Origin: Metaclostridioides mangenotii
Lineage (GTDB): Bacteria; Bacillota; Clostridia; Peptostreptococcales; Peptostreptococcaceae
Length of the DNA: 64,000 nt
Assembly: GCF_018917235.1 (NCBI RefSeq)
Contig: NZ_JAHLOF010000001.1
Span: 372,001-436,000, forward strand
Reading direction: 5' to 3'
The notes under the pieces were generated by a model that did not search any database, was not told the DNA's origin, and saw only the letters and a list, made by a program, of their open reading frames with translations. Position numbers and translations under genes: made by a program. Positions 18,706 through 28,675 of this stretch are shown piece after piece. Position 1 is the stretch's first letter, and every line of letters begins with the position of its first letter.

Positions 18706-19373
18706 GCACTCACCACCTTACCATCTTCTATCACTACAATCCTATCTGACATCTGAGCTATGCTCTCATCATGAGTAATAAGTACTAAAGTTTGGCCATA
18801 CTTAGTAACACAAGATTTTAAGAGTGTTATAACTTCCATTTCAGTCTTAGAATCTAGATTACCTGTAGGTTCATCTGCAAGTATTATAGCTGGTTTAGAA
18901 GCCAAAGCTCTGGCAATTGCTACTCTTTGCTGCTGACCACCAGATAAAGTATTTGGAAGTGCTTTTAGTTTATCTTCCATACCGACACTTCTTATGATCT
19001 CCATCACAAAATTTTCATCGACTTTATTTCCATCAAGACCAATCGGAAGAACAATATTCTCCCAAACATTAAGCGATGGTATTAGGTTATAACTTTGAAA
19101 AATAAAACCTATCCCTCTTCTTCTAAACACTGCAAGTTTTTCATCTTTTAATTTATAAATATCTTCTCCTGCGATAAATACCTTACCTGTATCTGGTCTA
19201 TCGAGTCCTCCAATCATATGAAGAAGTGTACTTTTCCCAGATCCAGATCTACCAACAATAGCTATAAATTCACCTTCTTTCACTATTAGGTTTGTGCCAT
19301 CTATAGCTTTTACTAAACTCTCACCAGATCCATAATGTTTTGCTAAATCTCTTGCTTCTAATATACCACCCAT
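18702..19373 (-). CDS. ABC exporter ATPase (LolD/MacB type)
   Basis: The 223-residue ATPase partners the FtsX-type permease. It has Walker A GRSGSGKS, Q-loop FQSYNLIP, signature LSGGQQQRVAIARAL, Walker B ILADEPTGNLD and switch LITHD. The motif RRRGIGFIFQ is typical of the MacB/LolD group. The ATG follows AAGGGGG by seven bases. Its leader carries three phased repeats that are likely bound by the neighbouring response regulator. Confidence 0.93.
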   Translation of the reverse strand: MGGILEARDLAKHYGSGESLVKAIDGTNLIVKEGEFIAIVGRSGSGKSTLLHMIGGLDRPDTGKVFIAGEDIYKLKDEKLAVFRRRGIGFIFQSYNLIPSLNVWENIVLPIGLDGNKVDENFVMEIIRSVGMEDKLKALPNTLSGGQQQRVAIARALASKPAIILADEPTGNLDSKTEMEVITLLKSCVTKYGQTLVLITHDESIAQMSDRIVVIEDGKVVSA

Positions 19374-19401
19374 ATATATTCCCCCTTCAGTCCTTTTATA
19401 T

Positions 19402-19451
19402 ATTTTAGTTTACTAAGGAATTCTTACAGGAGGCTTTCAGTAAGTCTACAG
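19402..19451 (-). promoter_or_regulatory. Response-regulator-type site and -10 before the exporter genes
   Basis: TTACAG (19424-19429), TTTCAG (19435-19440) and CTACAG (19446-19451) are spaced exactly 11 bp apart, the tandem arrangement bound by OmpR/PhoB-type regulators. On the minus strand they occupy the -35 region of a promoter whose -10 is TAAAAT (19402-19407), 16 bp away. No separate -35 is visible, as expected for an activator-dependent promoter. Confidence 0.65.
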
Positions 19452-19525
19452 TTTTGTAAGATTTCTTTTTTCGCTTTATAAATTAATTACTAATGCTGTT
19501 ATCTAATAAATTTATTTTTAGTATC

Positions 19526-20776
19526 CTATTCTAATTGCTCTTTAGGTAAAATCATCTGAAATACACTACCGCCAGAAAGTGATTCTTTAACCCTGATACT
19601 CCCACCTTGTTCTTCTAATATCCTTCTCGTTAAATACAGACCTACACCAGAACCTTCTGCATTTAAAATTTCTTTTGATTTACCCCTATAGAATCTTTTA
19701 AATATATTAGTAAACTCGGACTTATTTATTCCCATACCTTCGTCTTCAATTTCAATATTTAGATAAGTTACTAAAGCTTGTACTCTAATTTTGATACTTG
19801 TACCACTTGTTGAGTACTTTACGGCATTGTCTAAAATATTAATAAACGCCTCTCTCGTCCATTTTGGATCATGCTGAATCTCTATATCTTCAAATTCTTC
19901 AGTGATAATTTCAATATTTTTATCGAAAGCTTTCATGAACATTGTACTTACTGAATCAATAAGAGTCGATTTTATGCTTGCTGATACTGGTTTTATATCT
20001 ATCATATTTGCTTCTAGCCTAGATACATTAATAAGAGCATCTAACAGACCTTCTAATTTTTTTACTTCATCAAATCCTTTTAATAAAAATCCATTTCTTT
20101 CATCTTCAGAAAAACTTTTTATATCTGCTATTTCGTAACTCATTTTTAGAGACGCAAGCGGATTTTTTAATTGATGTGAAATATCTGTAACCATCTCTTT
20201 GGTATCTTGTTCTTCCGATATCATTTGTTCTCTTAATATATTCAATTTACTACCAAGTTCAGTCAGTTCTTTTTTTATTTTAGTATAATATTGATCATAT
20301 TCAGTCTTATCTTCTTGATCTCTAAATTTATATATGTATTTATTATCTTTATAATTTTTTATACACTTTATAATCTCTTCGTTATTTACAATTTTTTTTC
20401 GATTTTCTCTTCCATGAATATATTTATCTAATATAATTGCAATTGTCCCCAAAATCACAATGATTGTTGCCATAAACCCAATGTAAGTTTTTATAAGCTC
20501 TGTGCTTTTTCTATTCTTAATTGTATAACCATATTTATTTTCTAAATCTTTACCGGATTTTATATCATTTTGATTTGTATAAGCACTTTTACCCTCGAAT
20601 GTCTCAATTAAGTCTTTTTCAATCTCTGGATGTTTTTTAATTAAAACCCCAATTCTTCTGTTATCTTCTGTTTGAATTACGCTATTTAATTTATATAATA
20701 TCAAACAATTAAATAATAAAACTATAAATAATAGTAATATGATTATACCTACTCTTTTGTACTTCCCTTTACCCAT
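19526..20776 (-). CDS. Sensor histidine kinase
   Basis: Two N-terminal membrane helices (about 9-30 and 95-117) enclose an outer loop of about 65 residues. The cytoplasmic part has the phospho-acceptor box DISHQLKNPLASL, the N box NILDNAVKYS, G1 EDEGMGI, F box FKRFYRG and G2 GSGVGLYLTRR, so the kinase is complete at 416 residues. It overlaps the response regulator gene by 28 bases and faces an ABC exporter, which suggests it senses a compound removed by that exporter. Confidence 0.92.
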   Translation of the reverse strand: MGKGKYKRVGIIILLLFIVLLFNCLILYKLNSVIQTEDNRRIGVLIKKHPEIEKDLIETFEGKSAYTNQNDIKSGKDLENKYGYTIKNRKSTELIKTYIGFMATIIVILGTIAIILDKYIHGRENRKKIVNNEEIIKCIKNYKDNKYIYKFRDQEDKTEYDQYYTKIKKELTELGSKLNILREQMISEEQDTKEMVTDISHQLKNPLASLKMSYEIADIKSFSEDERNGFLLKGFDEVKKLEGLLDALINVSRLEANMIDIKPVSASIKSTLIDSVSTMFMKAFDKNIEIITEEFEDIEIQHDPKWTREAFINILDNAVKYSTSGTSIKIRVQALVTYLNIEIEDEGMGINKSEFTNIFKRFYRGKSKEILNAEGSGVGLYLTRRILEEQGGSIRVKESLSGGSVFQMILPKEQLE

Positions 20777-21423
20777 ATATAACCCATTCCTCTCACGTTT
20801 TGAATGTTGTCAGCTCCTATTTTATTTCTAAGCCTACTTATATTTACAGAAACAGTGTTGTCGTCTACATATAGACCTTCATTATCCCAAACATGTGATA
20901 AAATTAGTTCTTTTGAAACTATCTGTTTTGCATTTTCCATAAGGTAAATAAGAAGCTGTAGTTCAGTCTTGCTTAGTTGTATTTCATCATCATTTCTGAA
21001 AACTTTCATATCTTTGTATGATACTCTTATATCCTCCGAAACTATGTTTAACTTCTCTGGTGAATCTATTCTCCTCATAAGTGCATTTACTTTAGACATT
21101 AATACCATTAAACTAAACGGTTTTGTAATATAATCGTCTCCACCAATGTCGTACCCATTTACTATGTCTATCTCTTGATTTAAGGCAGTTAAAAAAATTA
21201 TATAAACATCGCTCTGCTTTCTGATATCTCTACAAAAATCTATTCCATTTCCATCTCCCAATGTTATATCGCTTATTATCAAATCAATATCTTGACTATT
21301 AAAACACTCAATTGCTTCTCTGACTCCAAAATTAGAGTGAACTTTGTAACCTTCCTTTTCTAATCTCAAGCTAATTCCTCTATTTAAATTTTCATCATCT
21401 TCTAGTAGTAATATAGATTTCAA
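20749..21423 (-). CDS. OmpR-family response regulator
   Basis: A receiver domain (acidic pair LLEDDEN, phospho-acceptor Asp in IISDITLG, Thr in FLTAL and Lys in ITKPFS) is followed by a winged-helix DNA-binding domain. I place the start at TTG 21423 because AGGAGG lies eight bases upstream; the product MKSILLLEDD is then standard for the family at 224 residues. The in-frame GTG at 21447 precedes that site. It is cognate to the overlapping kinase and probably binds the 11-bp-phased repeats before the exporter genes. Confidence 0.92.
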   Translation of the reverse strand: MKSILLLEDDENLNRGISLRLEKEGYKVHSNFGVREAIECFNSQDIDLIISDITLGDGNGIDFCRDIRKQSDVYIIFLTALNQEIDIVNGYDIGGDDYITKPFSLMVLMSKVNALMRRIDSPEKLNIVSEDIRVSYKDMKVFRNDDEIQLSKTELQLLIYLMENAKQIVSKELILSHVWDNEGLYVDDNTVSVNISRLRNKIGADNIQNVRGMGYIWVKGSTKE

Positions 21424-21583
21424 ACTGATTACCTCCTTGTTTAACACTCATGTATATTATATCTTAATTAATATCTGTTTTAGATTAAATATTTTTATCA
21501 AAATAAAAAATAACTAAAAATCTAGTTACTCTTTTATATTTATAAATACATTTTAAAAGTACTTTTATAAGCCACAATAATAT

Positions 21584-21680
21584 TTAAGAAAAAAGGCATA
21601 AAAAATAGCTGAATCATGTATTGTAACTGACTAAAAATAATTTTAGCCAGTTGCAAATACTAATCAGCTTTTTTATGCCT
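21584..21680 (-). terminator. Large hairpin after pnp
   Basis: AGGCATAAAAAA plus AGCTGA (from 21594) pairs with TCAGCTTTTTTATGCCT (21664-21680) over 17 bp with one 2-base bulge. A second stem inside pairs AACTGACTAAAA with TTTTAGCCAGTT. Minus-strand T residues follow. It probably ends the pnp transcript. Confidence 0.7.
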
Positions 21681-21713
21681 AAACTTTAAATCTATTTTTA
21701 AATTTTAAAATTA

Positions 21714-23816
21714 TTATTTTTGAGGTTTAGGTAATAATACTTTTCTAGATAAATTTACTCTTCCTTTTTCATCTATTTCAGTAACCTTAACTTCTACTTC
21801 GTCACCAATATTTAACACATCTTCAACTTTAGCGACTCTTTCGTGAGATATATGAGATATATGAAGTAATCCTTCTTTTCCAGGAAGTATCTCTATAAAT
21901 GCACCAAAATTCATAATTCTACTCACTTTTCCTTTATAAACTTCTCCAACCTCAGGCTCAACAACTATATCATTGATTAAACCTTGAGCTTTTGCAATCA
22001 TTTGAGGATCTGTGCCAGAAATAAATACTTCACCAGTTTGCTCTATATCTATTTTAACTCCAGTTTCATCTATTATCTTAGTAATAACTTTTCCACCAGG
22101 TCCTATTACATCTCTAATCTTATCTGGATCAATCATCATTTTAACTATCTTAGGAGCATAAGGAGATAATTCTGGTCTTGGAGATGATATTGTCTTTCTC
22201 ATTTCGTTTAGTATATGAATTCTACCTTCTTTAGCTTGTTTTAAAGCTCTTTTTAGTATGTCTTCATCTATACCATCGATTTTTATATCCATTTGTATTG
22301 CAGTAACACCATGCTCTGTACCTGCAACCTTAAAGTCCATATCACCTAAGTGGTCTTCCATACCTTGTATATCAGAAAGTACTGCTATTTTTCCATCTTG
22401 CTCTATAAGACCCATAGCTATACCAGCAACCATATCTTTTATAGGTACACCAGCGTCAAGAAGTGATAAAGTAGATCCACAAACACTTGCTTGAGAAGTA
22501 GATCCATTTGAACTAAGTACCTCTGATACTAGTCTTATAGCATATGGGAACTCTTCTTTAGAAGGAATAACTGGAACTAATGCTCTTTCTGCTAAAGCAC
22601 CATGGCCAATTTCTCTTCTACCTGGACCTCTTGAAGGTCTAGCTTCACCTACACTGTAAGCTGGGAAATTGTAGTGATGCATATATCTTTTGTTCTCTTC
22701 TTCATCAAGTCCATCAAGTTTTTGAACATCACCTAATGCACCTAGGGTAGCTATATTAAGTACTTGAGTTTGTCCTCTTGTAAATATAGCTGAACCATGA
22801 GTTCTTGGAACCATTCCAATTTCTGACCATATCGGTCTTATCTCATCAGGTTTTCTGTTGTCTGGTCTAATATTATCATGTACTATAGACTTTCTTACTT
22901 CTTCTTTTATAATTTTTTGTAATACTTCTTCTATGTCGCTTTGAACATCTTCAAAGTCTTCTATTATTTCAGCAAAATGACCTAGAGTTTCTTCTTTAAC
23001 TGAATCCATATTTTCTTGTCTTTCCATCTTCTCAACTGTTTTGACTGCTGAACTCATCTTATCAGTTGCAAAGTTTCTTACAAGTTTATCTATGTCTTCA
23101 TTTACACAATGTAATTCTATGTCTAGTTTTTCTTTCCCAACTTCTTCTACTATACCTTCTATAAACTCAACAACTTTTTTAATCTCAGTGTGTGCAAATA
23201 GTATAGCTTCTAACATCACATCGTCTGGAACTTCATCAGCACCAGCTTCAACCATCATTATTGCGTCTTTTGTACCAGATACAACTAAGTGTAGACTGCT
23301 TTTTTCTCTTTGCTCTACATTAGGATTAACTACAAAAGCTCCATCAACAAGCCCTATACAAACCGATCCTGTAGGACCATTAAATGGTATCTCAGAGATT
23401 GATAGTGATATTGATGAACCTATCATGGCCATTATATCAGGTGTACAATCTTGATCCACAGATAAAACTGTAGCTACTACTTGTACGTCGTTTCTAAACC
23501 CATCTGGGAATAACGGTCTTATCGGTCTATCTATCAATCTAGATGTAAGTATAGCTTTTTCAGAAGGCTTCCCTTCTCTCTTTAAGAATCCTCCTGGTAT
23601 TTTACCTACAGAGTATAATTTCTCTTCGAAATCCACACTTAATGGGAAAAAGTCTATACCAGCTCTTGGTTTTTGTGATTTGCTGGCATTAACCATAACC
23701 ATACTGTCACCATATCTAACGATACAGTTACCGCTAGCCAATTCACATATCTTACCTATTTCTACAGAAAGTTCTCTTCCTGCGAAATCCATTTTAAAAA
23801 TCTTATGTTCAAACAT
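21714..23816 (-). CDS. pnp: Polyribonucleotide nucleotidyltransferase (PNPase)
   Basis: Phosphate-dependent 3'-5' exoribonuclease of the mRNA decay machinery. The 700-residue protein has two RNase PH domains (about 10-225 and 320-540), a KH domain with [11 protein letters not shown] (about 563) and a C-terminal S1 domain (about 620-690) with [18 protein letters not shown]. It is separated here from the deacetylase-pepR-dapG cluster by roughly 8.8 kb of transporter genes. The degV gene lies upstream. Confidence 0.98.
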   Translation of the reverse strand: MFEHKIFKMDFAGRELSVEIGKICELASGNCIVRYGDSMVMVNASKSQKPRAGIDFFPLSVDFEEKLYSVGKIPGGFLKREGKPSEKAILTSRLIDRPIRPLFPDGFRNDVQVVATVLSVDQDCTPDIMAMIGSSISLSISEIPFNGPTGSVCIGLVDGAFVVNPNVEQREKSSLHLVVSGTKDAIMMVEAGADEVPDDVMLEAILFAHTEIKKVVEFIEGIVEEVGKEKLDIELHCVNEDIDKLVRNFATDKMSSAVKTVEKMERQENMDSVKEETLGHFAEIIEDFEDVQSDIEEVLQKIIKEEVRKSIVHDNIRPDNRKPDEIRPIWSEIGMVPRTHGSAIFTRGQTQVLNIATLGALGDVQKLDGLDEEENKRYMHHYNFPAYSVGEARPSRGPGRREIGHGALAERALVPVIPSKEEFPYAIRLVSEVLSSNGSTSQASVCGSTLSLLDAGVPIKDMVAGIAMGLIEQDGKIAVLSDIQGMEDHLGDMDFKVAGTEHGVTAIQMDIKIDGIDEDILKRALKQAKEGRIHILNEMRKTISSPRPELSPYAPKIVKMMIDPDKIRDVIGPGGKVITKIIDETGVKIDIEQTGEVFISGTDPQMIAKAQGLINDIVVEPEVGEVYKGKVSRIMNFGAFIEILPGKEGLLHISHISHERVAKVEDVLNIGDEVEVKVTEIDEKGRVNLSRKVLLPKPQK

Positions 23817-23926
23817 TAATGCTTGTCCTCCTCTTATATAAAAAACACGTTCATAGTCCTAAGTAATATATTATCAAAAATAGTATAATTAAACAATATA
23901 AATATACTTGTGTATCAATTAAACAC

Positions 23927-24772
23927 TTAATTAGAGCAACTTATCGCAAGTATATCAGGACCAGTATGAGAACAAATTGCAACTCCACCTCTTGTAAACA
24001 AAAGTCTTCTACATTTTATTCTCGTTTTTATTTCTTCCTCTAGTTTTGCTAGGTCATCTATATTATCTCCACAACCTATGGTAAATATCATATCTTCTAT
24101 ATTTTTTCCTTCAGTTAATTCCAATATCATATCTACAAGTTTTGTTACCATGTGTTTTGTTCCTCTAACTTTATTTATAAGTTTAGCATCCCCATCATCA
24201 AATAAAAATATAGGTTTTATATTTAACATATTTCCGACTATGGCCGTTGTCATTGGAACTCTACCACTCTGTTTTAAGAAGTTCAGAGTATAAGGCATAA
24301 ATATTAGTCTTACACTGCTATATAAATTATCAAGCTCTGACATTATGTCATTTACTTCCATCCCACTCTCTATTAGTTCGCAAGCTTTAATTACGTATTG
24401 ACCACTCCCAAGTGATAAATTTCTAGTATCAAAAATATGAATTTTGTCCTGATCAGTATCGTTCTTTGCTAGTGTAGCACTTTGAAATGTTCCTGAAGAT
24501 TTTGCTGCACCTGTTAGACATATAATTTCATATCCTTCTTGTACGTACTTGTCAAAAACTTCTTTAAATTCCATATACGTTGCTTGAGATGTCTTAGGTA
24601 TAACATTTATTCTCTTAACTAAATCGTAAAATTCCTGTTTATTTATATCAACGCCTTCTCTATACTCTTTGTCATCAACTATTATAGTAAGCGGAACTAT
24701 TTCAATGTATTCTTTATCCATGATTTCCTGTGGTATATCACACAAACTGTCGCAAACTAATTTTATCTTCAA
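23927..24772 (-). CDS. DegV-family fatty-acid-binding protein
   Basis: DegV proteins bind fatty acids and the FakB members present them to the kinase FakA. The product starts MKIKLVCDSLCDIPQEIM, the usual DegV opening, has the TSQATYMEF loop that contacts the ligand carboxylate, and ends in the GPDILAISC stretch. I place the start at TTG 24772, eight bases after AAGGAGG; the ATG at 24790 overlaps that site. At 282 residues the protein is complete. No fakA is in the window. Confidence 0.9.
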   Translation of the reverse strand: MKIKLVCDSLCDIPQEIMDKEYIEIVPLTIIVDDKEYREGVDINKQEFYDLVKRINVIPKTSQATYMEFKEVFDKYVQEGYEIICLTGAAKSSGTFQSATLAKNDTDQDKIHIFDTRNLSLGSGQYVIKACELIESGMEVNDIMSELDNLYSSVRLIFMPYTLNFLKQSGRVPMTTAIVGNMLNIKPIFLFDDGDAKLINKVRGTKHMVTKLVDMILELTEGKNIEDMIFTIGCGDNIDDLAKLEEEIKTRIKCRRLLFTRGGVAICSHTGPDILAISCSN

Positions 24773-24994
24773 AATAATCTCCTCCTTCATATAATAAATT
24801 TCTATATAAATTTTGTCTTTCCTCTTTAAATTTGAATATGTACTTAATTTTTCGAAATTATTCGTTAATAATTAAAATATACACTATTTTTTCGAGTTTA
24901 AAACTTAATTTAAAAATTAATATGTAATAATGCCAGTATTTGTCAAGTTATTCTAGAGTTTTATGTAAAATTAAATATCCTGTTACAATAAAAA

Positions 24995-25027
24995 ATTACA
25001 AAAAAGCAGGTATCTGAATACCTGCTT
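24995..25027 (-). terminator. Terminator after rpsO
   Basis: AAGCAGGTAT (25004-25013) pairs perfectly with ATACCTGCTT (25018-25027) around a 4-base loop, followed by minus-strand T residues. Confidence 0.85.
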
Positions 25028-25042
25028 TATTATAGAAATAAA

Positions 25043-25297
25043 TTACTTTCTTAATCCTAATTTTGCTATTAATGCTCTGTATCCCTCAAGATCTTTTTCT
25101 TTTAGATACGCTAATAGGTTTCTTCTTCTACCAACCATTTTAAGAAGTCCTCTTCTTGAGTGGTGATCTTTTTTGTGAATCTTTAAATGCTCATTTAATT
25201 CGTTGATTCTAGCTGTTAATAACGCTATTTGTACTTCTGGAGATCCAGTATCTCCTTCTTTTCTTGCATATTCTTTTATTACTGTTTCTTTGTTCAT
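25043..25297 (-). CDS. rpsO: 30S ribosomal protein S15
   Basis: Primary 16S rRNA-binding protein of the small-subunit platform. It contains the conserved TGSPEVQIA and [16 protein letters not shown] stretches. The ATG at 25297 lies eight bases after GGAGG, giving 84 residues; an ATG at 25312 overlaps the ribosome-binding site and is rejected. The N-terminus is then about five residues shorter than in B. subtilis. It ends the ribF side of the operon and is followed by its own terminator. Confidence 0.97.
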   Translation of the reverse strand: MNKETVIKEYARKEGDTGSPEVQIALLTARINELNEHLKIHKKDHHSRRGLLKMVGRRRNLLAYLKEKDLEGYRALIAKLGLRK

Positions 25298-25399
25298 TTG
25301 TAAACCCTCCATTTATTTATTAATCGCCAAATACTAAGCATCGATTGGAGTATTCAAATGCTGAGTAATGGTTATTTTCCTAAACTATTCTAACATAAT

Positions 25400-26329
25400 T
25401 TATTTTATTTTGCAAACATAGTTTCTTTTAACGTAATCTACGTCTTTAGTAAGTTGTTTTTTGAGACCATCTAAATCATCAAACTTTATTTCATCTCTTA
25501 TCTTTTCCAAAAATTCAACTTCAATTATTTTTCCGTATATTTCTTTGTCAAAATTTATTATATTGGACTCAATTGATAAACTTTGTCCGTTAACAGTAGG
25601 ATTAAACCCTACATTAGTTGCACCAAAGTACAACTCATCCTCTATCTTTACTTTAGAAGCATAAATACCAATCTTTGGTGAGAGCATTGCTTTATCAAAT
25701 CTAATATTTGCCGTCGGAAATCCAATAGTTCTTCCTAGCTTTTTTGAGTGTATAACTTCTCCACTCATTTTGTAGTTTCTGCCAAGATACTCTTTGATTT
25801 CATCTACTCGACCGCTTGATACAAGACCTCTGATAAATGTACTGCTTATTCTTTTGTCTCTAATCATAACAGGCTCGACAATCTCTACATCAAATTTGTA
25901 TTTATTCTGTACACTCTGTAAAAACTTAGAGTTTCCCATTTTTTCTTTTGCGAAACTAAAGTCATGTCCTATGATTATAAACTTTGCGTGAAGCTTGTCT
26001 ACTAAAATATCCTCTACAAATGTAGTGGGATCGACTGTAGTCATATATTGGTCAAAGGGTACTATTACAGCTACATCTACCCCCATAGACTCAAAAACTT
26101 CGAGTTTATCCTCATTGCTTATTATATTCTTTACGGTACCTGGCTTAAAAAAGTTTACTGGATGATTTTCAAAAGTAAAAACAACACTCTTTATACCGTT
26201 TTCTTCAGCTGCTTTTACAGTTTTATTGATCAAAACCTGATGTCCTTTATGTACTCCATCAAAATTTCCAATAGTTATAGCACTGTGTGTAATATCTTTA
26301 ATTTTATCTAATGATTTAATTATTTCCAT
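25400..26329 (-). CDS. ribF: Bifunctional riboflavin kinase/FAD synthetase
   Basis: Makes FMN from riboflavin, then FAD. The 309-residue protein has the nucleotidyltransferase motif GNFDGVHKGH (about 22-31) with the supporting STFIRGLV, and a C-terminal flavokinase domain with GRTIGFPTANI. It follows truB by 26 bases, the usual position in this operon. No FMN riboswitch is visible. Confidence 0.97.
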   Translation of the reverse strand: MEIIKSLDKIKDITHSAITIGNFDGVHKGHQVLINKTVKAAEENGIKSVVFTFENHPVNFFKPGTVKNIISNEDKLEVFESMGVDVAVIVPFDQYMTTVDPTTFVEDILVDKLHAKFIIIGHDFSFAKEKMGNSKFLQSVQNKYKFDVEIVEPVMIRDKRISSTFIRGLVSSGRVDEIKEYLGRNYKMSGEVIHSKKLGRTIGFPTANIRFDKAMLSPKIGIYASKVKIEDELYFGATNVGFNPTVNGQSLSIESNIINFDKEIYGKIIEVEFLEKIRDEIKFDDLDGLKKQLTKDVDYVKRNYVCKIK

Positions 26330-26355
26330 ATAAATTTCCTCGTCAAAAATATAGT

Positions 26356-27267
26356 CTACACAAACATTTTAACACTTTTAACTGTAGTTATGTTATTACT
26401 TCTAGTTAATTTTCCAATTCCTAAAAAACCATCTTTGCCATAAACCCTTACAAATTCATCTTCTTTGCTGTAATCAGATTTTAAAAAACGTCTCTCATCA
26501 ATGGCTCCACCATTTGTGTAGTACTTTAAAGCATTGTCGTTTAAAAGAATATATTTATACTCTCTAAGAACAAAATCTATATCTCCATTATTTAAATGTT
26601 CTTCTAACGTTCCATCATTATATCTGGAATCTAATTCTTCAAGCGTAATAGAATCTTCTAATTTAAACATTCCAGAAGAAGTCCTAATAAGTAGCGACAT
26701 ATGAGCTCCACAACCTAGTTCTTCACCTATATCATGGCATATACTTCTAACATACGTTCCCTTAGAACATTCAACTTTAAATACAACTTTGTTCTTTTCA
26801 AATCTAAGTATATCTAAATTTTTTATATTTACTTTTCTAGATTTTAATACAATTTCATCTTCCCTACCACTTCTTACTAAGTCACACATTCTCTTGCCAT
26901 TAACCTTTAAAGCCGAATAAACTGGGGGAAATTGCTCAATTTCACCCCTCTGTTTATCGAAGGCTTTTTCAATATCATCTATATCAAAATATATATCTTT
27001 AGATCTATTTAAAATTGTTCCAGATGAATCATAGGTATCTGTACTTATTCCTAAAGTCATCTCGCATAGGTATTCTTTGTCTTTATTTAGTATAAATTCA
27101 CTTACCTTAGTTGCTTTACCCACGCATATAGGAAGTACACCTGATGCGTCTGGATCTAATGTTCCCGTATGGCCAACCTTTTTGGTGTTTAGAATTTTTC
27201 TAACTGCACTTACGACATCATGTGATGTCATACCAGTTGGTTTTAGTATATTAATAACTTTATCCAT
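26356..27267 (-). CDS. truB: tRNA pseudouridine-55 synthase
   Basis: Forms pseudouridine 55 in the tRNA T-loop. Catalytic Asp lies in HTGTLDPDASGVLP, and KVNGKRMCDLVR, CSKGTYVRS and the C-terminal PUA-like domain are present. The ATG at 27267 has AAGGTG six bases upstream and overlaps the end of nrnA by eight bases, so translation is coupled; the GTG at 27276 is too close to that site. Length is 303 residues. Confidence 0.96.
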   Translation of the reverse strand: MDKVINILKPTGMTSHDVVSAVRKILNTKKVGHTGTLDPDASGVLPICVGKATKVSEFILNKDKEYLCEMTLGISTDTYDSSGTILNRSKDIYFDIDDIEKAFDKQRGEIEQFPPVYSALKVNGKRMCDLVRSGREDEIVLKSRKVNIKNLDILRFEKNKVVFKVECSKGTYVRSICHDIGEELGCGAHMSLLIRTSSGMFKLEDSITLEELDSRYNDGTLEEHLNNGDIDFVLREYKYILLNDNALKYYTNGGAIDERRFLKSDYSKEDEFVRVYGKDGFLGIGKLTRSNNITTVKSVKMFV

Positions 27268-28255
27268 TAGTCTCACCTTGTAATGTATTTAAAACTACGT
27301 CTAGTACTTTCTTTTTGGCGTTTTCTATAGTATCTAGTATTGTACACCCTGCAGCTTTGGTATGTCCGCCACCGCCAAATACTTGAGCAATTTTACTAAC
27401 ATCAGTATCATTTTTAGATCTTAAACTTACTTTAACTTCATATTCATTTCTCTGTTTAAATAAAATGCCTATATTAATTCCATCTATATCCCTTGTGTAA
27501 GTAGTTATTCCATCAACATCATTGTAGCTGATTTCATTTCTATCTAGCATTTCATTAGTTAGAGTTATACAAGCAACTTGTGATTCAAAAACTTCTAATG
27601 TATTTAAAGCTTCTCCTAGTAACTTATAGTAACTAAAAGAATTGCTTTGATATACATTTATTATTATTTCATCTTTTTGTGCACCCATCATTATTAGATT
27701 TCTAGCTATCTCAAAACTATCCTCATCAGCATTTGTGTAAGAGAAGTTACCTGTATCAGTAACTAACCCTGTATAAAGTGATGTAGCTATTTTTTGATCT
27801 ATAAGGTTAATACCATTTAACTTTTTATATCTATTCAAAAGTCTATAAACAAGCTCACAAGTTGATGAGGCTTCTGTATCTATAAAATTTATATCGCCAT
27901 ATCCTTTATTGCTTGCGTGATGATCTATTGTAATAAGTACTTTTGCACCTTCTATTAAAGTCTCTTCTATACATATCCTATTTTTATCTCCACAGTCTAA
28001 AGATACTACTACATAATCAGTTTGCTTAAAATCCTGTGAAGAAAGTTTTTCTACTCCATCAACCAAAAAATTCATATTTAGCGGAATAGTATCGTCAAGC
28101 ACATAAAATACTTTTTTGCCTAGTCTTTTCAGAGCGAAATAGGTAGCTAGTGTTGATCCCAAATTATCACCATCTGGGCTGATGTGTGATGTTACAAGAA
28201 AAACTTCATTTTCCTCTATGCATTTAAGTATATTGTCTACACTATTTATCATCAT
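27260..28255 (-). CDS. nrnA: DHH phosphoesterase, NrnA-type oligoribonuclease/pAp phosphatase
   Basis: Degrades nano-RNAs to mononucleotides and removes the 3'-phosphate of pAp. The DHH-DHHA1 protein of 331 residues carries SPDGDNLGS, LDCGDK, the signature TIDHHASN and the C-terminal GGGGHTKAAGC. It overlaps rbfA by 14 bases and truB by 8, in the operon order common to Firmicutes. Confidence 0.93.
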   Translation of the reverse strand: MMINSVDNILKCIEENEVFLVTSHISPDGDNLGSTLATYFALKRLGKKVFYVLDDTIPLNMNFLVDGVEKLSSQDFKQTDYVVVSLDCGDKNRICIEETLIEGAKVLITIDHHASNKGYGDINFIDTEASSTCELVYRLLNRYKKLNGINLIDQKIATSLYTGLVTDTGNFSYTNADEDSFEIARNLIMMGAQKDEIIINVYQSNSFSYYKLLGEALNTLEVFESQVACITLTNEMLDRNEISYNDVDGITTYTRDIDGINIGILFKQRNEYEVKVSLRSKNDTDVSKIAQVFGGGGHTKAAGCTILDTIENAKKKVLDVVLNTLQGETNG

Positions 28256-28622
28256 TTTCTACCTCTGGGTTTTTTGGTCCTTTTTTGTTCACACTTTTTA
28301 TAAGCTCTTCCATATACATTCCTCTCTCTAAAGAGTCATCTATTTTAAATATTATTTCAGGAATGTATCTTAGTTTTATATTTTTTCCTACTTCTCTTCT
28401 TGTAAATCCACCTGCGCTTTTTAATCCTTGAAGAGATGATTCTTGATCTCCCCCTAATATACTAACATAAACGTATGCATATCTTAGGTCATTTGTAACT
28501 TCTACGTCTGTTACACTTACCATAGAATTTATACGTGGATCTTTTATTCCACTTATCAACATTGTGCTTACTACTTTTTTTATTTCTTCAGCTATTCTAG
28601 CTGTTCTATTGTATGATGCCAT
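28242..28622 (-). CDS. rbfA: Ribosome-binding factor A
   Basis: Late 30S maturation factor that binds near helix 44/45 of 16S rRNA. The KH-like fold is shown by ISGIKDPRI, VTDVEVTNDLRYAYVYVS and the RRE...LRYIPEI stretch. The ATG at 28622 follows GAAGG by nine bases; a TTG nine bases earlier is rejected. It gives 126 residues. It lies between infB and nrnA. Confidence 0.95.
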   Translation of the reverse strand: MASYNRTARIAEEIKKVVSTMLISGIKDPRINSMVSVTDVEVTNDLRYAYVYVSILGGDQESSLQGLKSAGGFTRREVGKNIKLRYIPEIIFKIDDSLERGMYMEELIKSVNKKGPKNPEVENDDK

Positions 28623-28675
28623 GCTATTCAACCTTCTTTATAAAAAATTTGGCCTATAACTAGGTATATTTTATA

